A stretch of DNA of 10,975 nucleotides. Origin: Syntrophomonadaceae bacterium (GTDB lineage: Bacteria; Bacillota; Syntrophomonadia; Syntrophomonadales; Syntrophomonadaceae). The DNA lies in contig DUSB01000236.1 in NCBI GenBank assembly GCA_012840625.1, positions 1 through 10,975 of the forward strand, written 5' to 3'. Below are positions 1 to 4,510 of this stretch, piece after piece (the first letter of the stretch is position 1; the number at the start of each line of letters is the position of its first letter). Under the pieces are notes generated by a model. It ran no database searches. It was not told the DNA's origin and saw nothing but the letters and a program-made list of their open reading frames with translations. Both the position numbers and the translations under genes were made by a program.

Positions 1-764
1 AACTGGTAGAGATGGAAATCAGAGAACTCTTAAATGAATACGAATTTCCCGGCGATGAGATTCCTGTGATCAAGGGCAGCGCCTTAAAAGCCCTGGAATG
101 CGGCTGCGGCAGCAGAGAATGCGAATGGTGTGGTAAGATCTGGGAACTGATGGATGCAGTAGACAGCTATATTCCTCTACCAGAGCGTGCCACCGATTTG
201 CCGTTTTTGATGCCCATCGAAGACGTGTTCACCATTACCGGCCGCGGCACAGTAGTAACCGGTCGTGTTGAGAGAGGCACGGTAAAAGTCGGTGATGAAG
301 TAGAGATCGTCGGCATGCGAGAAGAGATTGTAAAGAAAGTTGTAACCGGCGTAGAGATGTTCCGGAAATTGCTGGACTATGCTGAAGCAGGTGACAACAT
401 AGGCACTCTTTTAAGAGGGGTAGAACGCAAAGACGTAGAAAGAGGTATGGTATTAGCCCAGCCAGGCAGCATCAAGCCATTAACCCACTTTAAAGGTCAG
501 GTATACGTATTAACCAAAGAAGAAGGCGGCAGACACACCCCGTTCTTTAGCGGTTACAGACCACAGTTTTACTTCCGTACGACTGACGTTACCGGGGTAA
601 TTGAACTGCCTGAAGGCGTAGAAATGGTTATGCCCGGGGACAACATTGAAATGGAAATCAAACTGATTACCCCCATCGCCATAGAAGAAGGACTGCGCTT
701 TGCGATTCGTGAAGGCGGCAGAACTGTAGGTGCGGGAGTGGTTAGTGCATTACTTGATGACTAA
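1..764 (+). CDS. tuf: Elongation factor Tu, 3' part (5' end outside window)
   Basis: EF-Tu is the GTPase that carries aminoacyl-tRNA to the ribosomal A site. About 253 C-terminal residues are present, reading in frame from base 3. Roughly the first 145-150 residues, with the P-loop and NKxD nucleotide-binding motifs, lie upstream of the window. What is seen is the end of the G domain (LVEMEIRELL, FPGDEIPVIKGSALKALE), domain II (PIEDVFTITGRGTVVTGRVERG) and domain III (GGRHTPFFSGYRPQFYFRTT, then the terminal AIREGGRTVGAGVV). All match the family closely and the frame is intact to TAA at 762-764. One oddity is a cysteine-rich stretch, C-G-C-G-S-R-E-C-E-W-C, near the end of the G domain (bases 99-131), where E. 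coli has a shorter cysteine-free segment. The C-terminus SALLDD is slightly unusual. A hairpin and a new promoter follow, so tuf probably ends an upstream transcript. Confidence 0.98.
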   Translation, partial: LVEMEIRELLNEYEFPGDEIPVIKGSALKALECGCGSRECEWCGKIWELMDAVDSYIPLPERATDLPFLMPIEDVFTITGRGTVVTGRVERGTVKVGDEVEIVGMREEIVKKVVTGVEMFRKLLDYAEAGDNIGTLLRGVERKDVERGMVLAQPGSIKPLTHFKGQVYVLTKEEGGRHTPFFSGYRPQFYFRTTDVTGVIELPEGVEMVMPGDNIEMEIKLITPIAIEEGLRFAIREGGRTVGAGVVSALLDD

Positions 765-801
765 ATCATATGCTTGATATCGGAATGAAGCAGCTATGAA
801 A

Positions 802-840
802 TGGCAGCCCTTCAGGTCTTCCAGGCGCAGGGGGCTGCCA
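802..840 (+). terminator. Hairpin after tuf, possible terminator
   Basis: A perfect 9-bp stem (TGGCAGCCC at 802-810 with GGGCTGCCA at 832-840) encloses a 21-nt loop. It lies 37 nt after the tuf stop and just before the next promoter, as expected of a transcript end. No U-tract follows, so it may be a processing or 3'-stabilising hairpin rather than an efficient intrinsic terminator. Confidence 0.45.
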
Positions 841-850
841 GGACATTCTA

Positions 851-879
851 TTGACTCAATAATAACGATGTGCTAGAGT
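851..879 (+). promoter_or_regulatory. SigA-type promoter for rpmG-secE-nusG-rplK-rplA
   Basis: TTGACT at 851-856 and TAGAGT at 874-879 are separated by exactly 17 nt. A TG dinucleotide at 871-872 gives an extended -10 element. Transcription would start near 886, about 30 nt ahead of the rpmG start codon. The tuf-rpmG gap is the longest one before the rplA-rplJ leader, so this is the likely promoter for the five genes that follow. Confidence 0.72.
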
Positions 880-916
880 ATTGTAGGATTTTTTTGCATA
901 GGATGGAGGTGTCATC

Positions 917-1066
917 GTGCGGGTAGCAATCACTTTAGCGTGTACCGAGTGCAAGCAACGTAATTATATGACTACTAAAGATAAGAAGAAGAACACCGAT
1001 AGATTTGAAGTGAAAAAGTATTGTAAATTCTGCAATACTCATACACTACATCGTGAGATTAAGTAA
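917..1066 (+). CDS. rpmG: 50S ribosomal protein L33
   Basis: This 49-residue gene encodes L33, a small protein of the large ribosomal subunit. The translation begins MRVAITLACTEC and ends NTHTLHREIK. Two CxxC pairs (C9/C12 and C36/C39) make the four-cysteine zinc ribbon, so this is the zinc-binding (C+) form. Starved, zinc-limited Firmicutes can replace that form with a cysteine-free paralogue. The start is GTG at 917, six nt after a good ribosome binding site (GGATGGAGGTG, 901-911). It is the first gene after the promoter at 851-879 and lies 18 nt ahead of the preferred secE start. The rpmG-secE-nusG order is the standard one in Firmicutes. Length and composition are typical. Confidence 0.96.
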   Translation: MRVAITLACTECKQRNYMTTKDKKKNTDRFEVKKYCKFCNTHTLHREIK

Positions 1067-1084
1067 ACTGGGGGCGTGAATAGA

Positions 1085-1327
1085 TTGGCCAAAAGTAATA
1101 CCCCGGCAAAAAATGAAAGCAAAGTAAAATTGTGGTGGGAAAACACCAAAGACTTTTTTTCTGGCGTATACAGTGAACTGAAAAAAGTACATTGGCCGAC
1201 CCGCCGGCAGACGGTCGGTTATACGGGTGTGGTATTATTTACCGTTGCTTTAGTAGCACTTATCATCTGGTTGTTTGATAGCGGGCTGTCATGGCTACTT
1301 AAGAAACTTTTTGAAGCCTTTGCGTAA
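1085..1327 (+). CDS. secE: Preprotein translocase subunit SecE
   Basis: SecE clamps SecY in the membrane and is essential for protein export. From TTG at 1085 it is 80 residues, the short single-helix form of Gram-positive bacteria. A charged cytoplasmic N-terminus is followed by the signature amphipathic segment ELKKVHWPTR (residues 31-40). One membrane helix comes next (about 43-65, VGYTGVVLFTVALVALIIWL), then a short tail. GTG at 1076 would add three residues, but it sits one nt after the GGGGG ribosome binding site (1070-1074). TTG at 1085 is 10 nt away and gives the usual MAKSN-type start, so I prefer it. It lies between rpmG and nusG, the normal position, and its stop at 1325-1327 abuts the nusG ribosome binding site. 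Confidence 0.95.
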   Translation: MAKSNTPAKNESKVKLWWENTKDFFSGVYSELKKVHWPTRRQTVGYTGVVLFTVALVALIIWLFDSGLSWLLKKLFEAFA

Positions 1328-1338
1328 AGGAGGAGGTG
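1328..1338 (+). promoter_or_regulatory. Ribosome binding site of nusG, at odds with the standard start codons
   Basis: AGGAGGAGGTG at 1328-1338 contains a full anti-16S match (AGGAGGTG, 1331-1338). The first standard in-frame start, GTG at 1336, lies inside it and could not be used with it. The in-frame codon at the ideal distance is ATT at 1345, eight nt after GGAGG. The first in-frame ATG is at 1405, about 70 nt away. Confidence 0.7.
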
Positions 1339-1938
1339 GTTCCAATTAGCAATAATGAGCAATTGGAACAGCGCAATCAATCTACAGAGCCTGTTGAGGA
1401 AAGCATGGAGAAAAAAGGTGAATGGTATGTTGTTCATACCTACTCGGGTTATGAGAATAAGATTAAAGTAGACCTGACCAAACGTGTAGAATCTATGGGT
1501 ATGCAGGACAAGATTTTTCAGGTTATTGTCCCCGAAGAACAGGAAGTAGAATTTAAGGGGGGCAAGAAAAAGGTCACCAATAAACGTATTTTCCCGGGGT
1601 ATGCTTTTGTAAACATGATTTTGGATGATGAATCCTGGTATGTAGTCCATCATACACCAGGTGTTACAGGCTTTGTTGGTAATGGTACCAAACCGATTCC
1701 TTTACAGGATGAAGAAGTCGATAAGATCCTACAGCAGATGGGATTGGTAGAACAGAAAACCAAGATTATCGACATCGAAATCGGAGAAAGTATCCGCGTT
1801 AAAAATGGACCCTTTGAGAACTTTGAAGGTGTGGTTAAAGAACTTTTGCCTGATCGGGGCAAAATACGTGTGAACATATCCATGTTTGGCAGGGAGACAC
1901 CTGTGGAATTGGATTATGAACAAATAGAAAAACTTTAA
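1336..1938 (+). CDS. nusG: Transcription termination/antitermination factor NusG
   Basis: NusG binds the RNA polymerase clamp and modulates elongation, pausing and Rho- or ribosome-coupled transcription. The NGN domain begins at GEWYVVHTYSGYENKIK and runs through FPGYAFVNMILDDESWYVVHHTPGV. A KOW domain follows (GESIRVKNGPFENFEGVV to the C-terminus). The coordinates use the outermost standard start, GTG at 1336 (200 residues), but that codon overlaps the ribosome binding site. ATT at 1345 has ideal spacing and gives 197 residues beginning MSNNEQ. ATG at 1405, behind a weak GAGGA, gives 177 residues beginning MEKKGEWYVV, the length of Bacillus subtilis NusG. The roughly 20 residues ahead of MEKKG are acidic and polar, with no family signature. 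The gene sits between secE and rplK as usual, with a 12-nt gap to rplK. Confidence 0.95.
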   Translation: MVPISNNEQLEQRNQSTEPVEESMEKKGEWYVVHTYSGYENKIKVDLTKRVESMGMQDKIFQVIVPEEQEVEFKGGKKKVTNKRIFPGYAFVNMILDDESWYVVHHTPGVTGFVGNGTKPIPLQDEEVDKILQQMGLVEQKTKIIDIEIGESIRVKNGPFENFEGVVKELLPDRGKIRVNISMFGRETPVELDYEQIEKL

Positions 1939-1950
1939 GGAGGTGTAAGA

Positions 1951-2376
1951 ATGGCTAAAAAGGTGATAGGTAAGATCTCTTTGCAAATAGAAGCGGGAAA
2001 AGCAACCCCGGCACCACCTGTTGGCCCGGCGTTGGGTCAGTACAGTGTTAACATAATGGGTTTTTGTAAAGAGTACAATGCTAAAACACAAAATCAGGCT
2101 GGTTTTATTGTTCCAGTCGAAATAACAGTGTACGAAGACCGATCTTTTTCTTTTATTCTAAAATCACCCCCAGCATCTGACTTACTTAAAAAAGCAGCCA
2201 ATATAGATAAAGGTTCGGGTGAACCCAATGTCCATAAAGTAGCCAAGGTTAAACGTGCTAAATTAGTGGAAATTGCTGAGATGAAGAAAAAAGACCTCAA
2301 TGCAGCAGATATCGATGCCGCGGTACGAATGGTGGAAGGAACTGCGCGCAGCATGGGCATTGAAGTGGTAGATTAA
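1951..2376 (+). CDS. rplK: 50S ribosomal protein L11
   Basis: L11 forms the GTPase-associated centre with 23S rRNA and the L10-L12 stalk, and in many bacteria it is needed for RelA/Rel activation. The 141-residue length is exactly standard. The N-terminal domain carries the proline-rich PAPPVGPALGQ segment (about residues 20-30), which forms part of the thiostrepton site. The C-terminal rRNA-binding domain includes GSGEPNVHKVAKV and ends RSMGIEVVD. The ATG at 1951 is preceded by a near-perfect ribosome binding site, AAGGAGGTG (1937-1945). The gene starts 12 nt after nusG, which leaves no room for an L1 operator in front of it. The frame is intact and nothing is unusual. Confidence 0.98.
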   Translation: MAKKVIGKISLQIEAGKATPAPPVGPALGQYSVNIMGFCKEYNAKTQNQAGFIVPVEITVYEDRSFSFILKSPPASDLLKKAANIDKGSGEPNVHKVAKVKRAKLVEIAEMKKKDLNAADIDAAVRMVEGTARSMGIEVVD

Positions 2377-2393
2377 CTCATACCAGCAGATTA

Positions 2394-2424
2394 TGTGGGA
2401 GGATATATAATCCGTATTACCACA
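2394..2424 (+). promoter_or_regulatory. Candidate L1-binding mRNA operator upstream of rplA
   Basis: The RNA could fold as an outer stem TGTGG/CCACA (2394-2398 with 2420-2424), a lopsided internal loop (GA opposite GTATTA), and an inner stem GGAT/ATCC (2401-2404 with 2410-2413) closed by ATATA. The strings GTGGGAGG and TTACCAC closely resemble the two strands of the L1-binding region of 23S rRNA as I recall it from E. coli. The 3' arm abuts the rplA ribosome binding site (AAGGAGG, 2424-2430), so a bound L1 would block initiation. L1 autoregulation by such mimicry is established in other species; its presence here is inferred. Confidence 0.5.
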
Positions 2425-2435
2425 AGGAGGTATTA

Positions 2436-3140
2436 ATGATGAAAAGAGGCAAAGCCTATCAGGAGGCCATAAGTAAAATTGACCGGCATAAATTCTATGA
2501 GCCGGATGAAGCCGTCAGTCTGCTTAAAGAAGTTGCCAGCGCCAAATTTGATGAAACCGTAGAAGTCCATGTTCGCCTGGGAGTTGATCCACGGCATGCA
2601 GATCAGCAGGTTAGAGGTACCGTTGCTCTGCCCCATGGTACCGGGAAAAAACGGGTAGTGTTAGTTTTTGCCAAAGGAGAGAAAATCCAGGAAGCCGAAC
2701 AAGCAGGTGCTGACTATGTAGGCGGGGAAGAACTGGCCGAAAAAATCCAGAGTGGCTGGTTAGATTTTGATGTAGCGGTAGCGACACCAGATATGATGAG
2801 CGTAGTAGGAAAACTGGGTAAGATTTTAGGCCCCAGAGGTTTAATGCCCAATCCTAAAGCAGGAACCGTTACCTTTGATATTGAGAAAACCGTGAAGGAA
2901 TTAAAAGCCGGTAGAATAGAATACCGTACTGATAAAGCAGCCATTGTTCATGCTCCCATAGGGAAAATTTCTTTTGATGAACAGCAGCTGCTGGACAATC
3001 TAGCTGCTTTTACCGATGCTCTGGTGCGAGCAAGGCCAGCTGCTGCTAAAGGACAATATATTCGTACGATGGTGATTTCCTCGACCATGAGTCCAGGTAT
3101 TAAAATCAATCCGCTTGCGTTAATAACAACGAAGCGGTAA
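2436..3140 (+). CDS. rplA: 50S ribosomal protein L1
   Basis: L1 binds the mobile L1 stalk of 23S rRNA and helps release deacylated tRNA. In several bacteria it also represses its own mRNA. The 234-residue product matches the family in length. It carries the signature GPRGLMPNPKAGTVT in the middle domain and the C-terminal RTMVISSTMSPGIKI region. Two tandem ATG codons (2436 and 2439) follow AAGGAGG at 2424-2430, with spacings of 5 and 8 nt. The second would give the more typical MKRGKAYQEA start, so the true start may be one residue shorter. It lies 59 nt after rplK in the usual order. A possible L1 operator hairpin overlaps the edge of its ribosome binding site. Confidence 0.97.
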   Translation: MMKRGKAYQEAISKIDRHKFYEPDEAVSLLKEVASAKFDETVEVHVRLGVDPRHADQQVRGTVALPHGTGKKRVVLVFAKGEKIQEAEQAGADYVGGEELAEKIQSGWLDFDVAVATPDMMSVVGKLGKILGPRGLMPNPKAGTVTFDIEKTVKELKAGRIEYRTDKAAIVHAPIGKISFDEQQLLDNLAAFTDALVRARPAAAKGQYIRTMVISSTMSPGIKINPLALITTKR

Positions 3141-3143
3141 ACT
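3115..3143 (+). promoter_or_regulatory. Weak candidate promoter ahead of the L10 leader
   Basis: TTGCGT (3115-3120) and TAAACT (3138-3143) are 17 nt apart, straddling the rplA stop codon. Transcription would start near 3150, just before the L10 leader. Only 3 of 6 and 4 of 6 bases match the SigA consensus. Bacilli do have a separate rplJL promoter in this position, so I record it at low confidence. Confidence 0.25.
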
Positions 3144-3164
3144 AATATGGCAATTGAAAATTAA

Positions 3165-3285
3165 AACTGTAGACAGCCGGTGGCGTAAAGCCTTAATCAT
3201 GCCTGCCGAGGTTTATCATGATATGAAGTCCCTGTGAAGGGCCGTATAGAATATGCCTCTGTAGGTTTGTCCGCAGAGGTTTTTT
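3165..3285 (+). promoter_or_regulatory. L10 leader (autoregulatory mRNA structure of rplJL)
   Basis: The region carries sequence blocks of the ribosomal L10 leader found before rplJ in Firmicutes. These are GTAGACAGCCGGTGG (3169-3183), a small GGC/GCC hairpin (3182-3184 with 3190-3192), then GCCTGCCGAGG (3201-3211). A CCCT-GTGA-AGGG tetraloop hairpin follows (3230-3241). It ends in a terminator-like hairpin with a U-tract. In the known family, free L10-L12 complex binds the leader and lowers rplJL expression. Bases GAGG at 3208-3211 could pair with CCTC at 3256-3259, which would break the terminator stem, so an antiterminator switch is plausible but inferred. I recognised this by eye; no covariance model was run. 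Confidence 0.85.
3255..3285 (+). terminator. Attenuator-type intrinsic terminator in the L10 leader
   Basis: CCTCTG (3256-3261) pairs with CAGAGG (3274-3279) around a 12-nt loop, and six T residues follow directly (3280-3285). It lies about 45 nt before the rplJ start codon and inside its leader. It therefore most likely acts as a regulated attenuator that sets how much transcription enters rplJL. Confidence 0.8.
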
Positions 3286-3328
3286 CATTGGTAGGATCAT
3301 TTACCCGGCATAAAAGGGGGGTGAAAGT

Positions 3329-3853
3329 ATGCCCAGGATGGAGGAAAAAAAGCAAATCGTTGCCGAAGTAAAACAAAAGCTTGATGAGGCAATGCTGGTA
3401 GTATTTACTAACTATAGAGGTTTAACGGTTAAGGAAATGACTGAACTGCGCAACAGTCTGCGGGCTCCCGGTGTGGAGTATAAAATTATAAAAAACACTA
3501 TGCTAGGTTTTGCCTTGGAACAAAGCGGTTTTGAGGACCTAAAAGAGCAGATTACTGGTCCTAATGCGGTATTGTTCAGTACAGAAGATCCGGTCGGGCC
3601 TGCCAAGGCATTGTTTGATTTCAGCAAAGGTCATAAAGAACTGGAAATCAAAGTTGGAATTCTTGAAGGACAGGTCATTCAAGCAGATAAAGTAAAAGAT
3701 CTGGCTGAACTACCATCCAGAGAGCAGCTGCTGGCTCAGGTAGCTGGAACCATGCAGGCACCCATCAGCTCTTTAGTATATGTGTTAAACGCCAACCTGA
3801 CAGGCTTGGTTCGGGTGCTCGACCAGGTCAGAGAACTAAAAGCAGCTGGTTAA
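3329..3853 (+). CDS. rplJ: 50S ribosomal protein L10
   Basis: L10 anchors the L7/L12 dimers to 23S rRNA at the base of the stalk, and free L10-L12 complex represses its own mRNA. The product is 174 residues, a normal length. The N-terminal rRNA-binding domain includes MLVVFTNYRGLTVKEMTELR and YKIIKNTMLGFALEQ. The C-terminal helix that binds L12 ends NLTGLVRVLDQVRELKAAG. ATG at 3329 follows a strong ribosome binding site, AAAAGGGGGGTGA (3312-3323). A second in-frame ATG at 3338 is less well spaced. It is preceded by the L10 leader and attenuator and followed by rplL after 37 nt, the universal order. Confidence 0.97.
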   Translation: MPRMEEKKQIVAEVKQKLDEAMLVVFTNYRGLTVKEMTELRNSLRAPGVEYKIIKNTMLGFALEQSGFEDLKEQITGPNAVLFSTEDPVGPAKALFDFSKGHKELEIKVGILEGQVIQADKVKDLAELPSREQLLAQVAGTMQAPISSLVYVLNANLTGLVRVLDQVRELKAAG

Positions 3854-3890
3854 GGCCAGCAATTTGAAATGAAATAGGAGGTTTATTTTA

Positions 3891-4265
3891 ATGAGCAAAA
3901 TTCAAGAAGTGATTGATATTGTTAAAGAAATGACAGTTTTAGAGCTTTCCGAATTGGTAAAGGCTTTTGAAGAAGAATTTGGCGTAAGTGCTGCTGCACC
4001 TGCTGCAGTGGCTGTTGCTCCTGCAGCCGCTGATGAACCTGCTGCAGAAGAAAAAACTGAATTTGATGTAATCCTGACTGGCATTGGCGAGAAGAAAATT
4101 GAAGTTATTAAAGTGGTCAGAGAGATTACCGGCCTGGGTCTGAAAGATGCCAAAGCAGTTGTTGATGAGGCCCCCAAACCGGTTAAAGAAAAAGTCAGCA
4201 AAGAAGAAGCGGAAGAAATTAAAGCTAAGCTTGAAGAAGCAGGCGCCAGCGTAGAACTTAAATAG
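3891..4265 (+). CDS. rplL: 50S ribosomal protein L7/L12
   Basis: L7/L12 is the multicopy stalk protein that recruits translation factors and stimulates their GTPase activity. The 124-residue sequence shows the three expected parts. An N-terminal dimerisation helix comes first (IQEVIDIVKEMTVLELSELV), then an Ala/Pro/Val hinge at about residues 36-54 (SAAAPAAVAVAPAAADEPAA). The C-terminal globular domain carries the conserved KIEVIKVVREITGLGLKDAK and ends EEAGASVELK. ATG at 3891 follows AGGAGG (3876-3881) with a 9-nt spacing. Transcription probably stops soon afterwards at the large inverted repeat 4277-4371, so rplL appears to end its operon instead of reading into rpoB. Confidence 0.98.
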   Translation: MSKIQEVIDIVKEMTVLELSELVKAFEEEFGVSAAAPAAVAVAPAAADEPAAEEKTEFDVILTGIGEKKIEVIKVVREITGLGLKDAKAVVDEAPKPVKEKVSKEEAEEIKAKLEEAGASVELK

Positions 4266-4276
4266 TAATACCATAA

Positions 4277-4371
4277 AAAGCCCCGGGAAATAAGATGCTC
4301 CCCCAGGTTGACAGGCGAAGAAATAAAACGTCTGGCGACAAAAGGGGGAGCATATTATTTCCCGGGGCTTT
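4277..4371 (+). terminator. Very long, nearly perfect inverted repeat after rplL; likely terminator, possibly a palindromic repeat element
   Basis: Arms 4277-4304 and 4344-4371 are complementary at 27 of 28 positions; the one mismatch is G4294 against A4354. Inside them, GTTG/CGAC (4307-4310 with 4336-4339) and CAGGCG/CGTCTG (4312-4317 with 4329-4334) extend the fold to about 37 bp, with an 11-nt A-rich loop. The + strand continues CTTTCTTT and the - strand continues CTTTTT, so termination in either direction is possible. The stem is several times longer than a normal intrinsic terminator needs. It could instead be a small mobile or repetitive palindrome, though I see no clear target-site duplication. 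Confidence 0.75.
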
Positions 4372-4409
4372 CTTTAATTCAATAAATTACTTATTTTAAT
4401 AAAGTTTCC

Positions 4410-4438
4410 TTGACCTTTTAACCGAGCAATCCTAACAT
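4410..4438 (+). promoter_or_regulatory. SigA-type promoter for the chemoreceptor gene
   Basis: TTGACC (4410-4415) and TAACAT (4433-4438) are 17 nt apart in an AT-rich stretch. The predicted start of transcription is near 4445. That would place the upstream ATG at 4448 practically at the 5' end of the mRNA, with no ribosome binding site. It leaves a normal leader of about 65 nt for the start at 4511. Confidence 0.55.
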
Positions 4439-4510
4439 ATATATATTATGGAAAAAAAGAGAAATGCAGATATTTCTAGCATTAATCGGAATAAAAAGGG
4501 GGGAAGCTTG

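Noticed and set aside
889..895. Run of seven T residues after the rpmG promoter, as a terminator
   Set aside because: The only upstream stem (CAATA/TATTG) is AT-rich, short and overlaps the promoter itself; the run lies in the transcribed leader.
1355..1471. Short + strand frame of 38 codons (ATG at 1355) behind the strong nusG ribosome binding site, as a possible leader peptide
   Set aside because: It is out of frame inside nusG, the spacing from the ribosome binding site is long, and the peptide has no regulatory codon pattern.
1219..1653. Minus-strand open frame of 144 codons across secE and nusG
   Set aside because: It lies wholly over two recognised + strand genes, has no ribosome binding site of note, and its translation resembles no protein family. 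Similar frames opposite rplL, the chemoreceptor gene and rpoB were dropped for the same reasons.
2406..2411. TATAAT hexamer in the rplK-rplA gap, as a promoter for rplA
   Set aside because: There is no -35 element at 16-18 nt upstream and no TG extension. The hexamer is better explained as the loop and stem of the putative L1-site hairpin.
3151..3182. TTGAAA at 3154-3159 as the -35 of a promoter for rplJ
   Set aside because: The position 17 nt downstream reads GCCGGT, which is not a -10 element and falls inside the conserved L10 leader.
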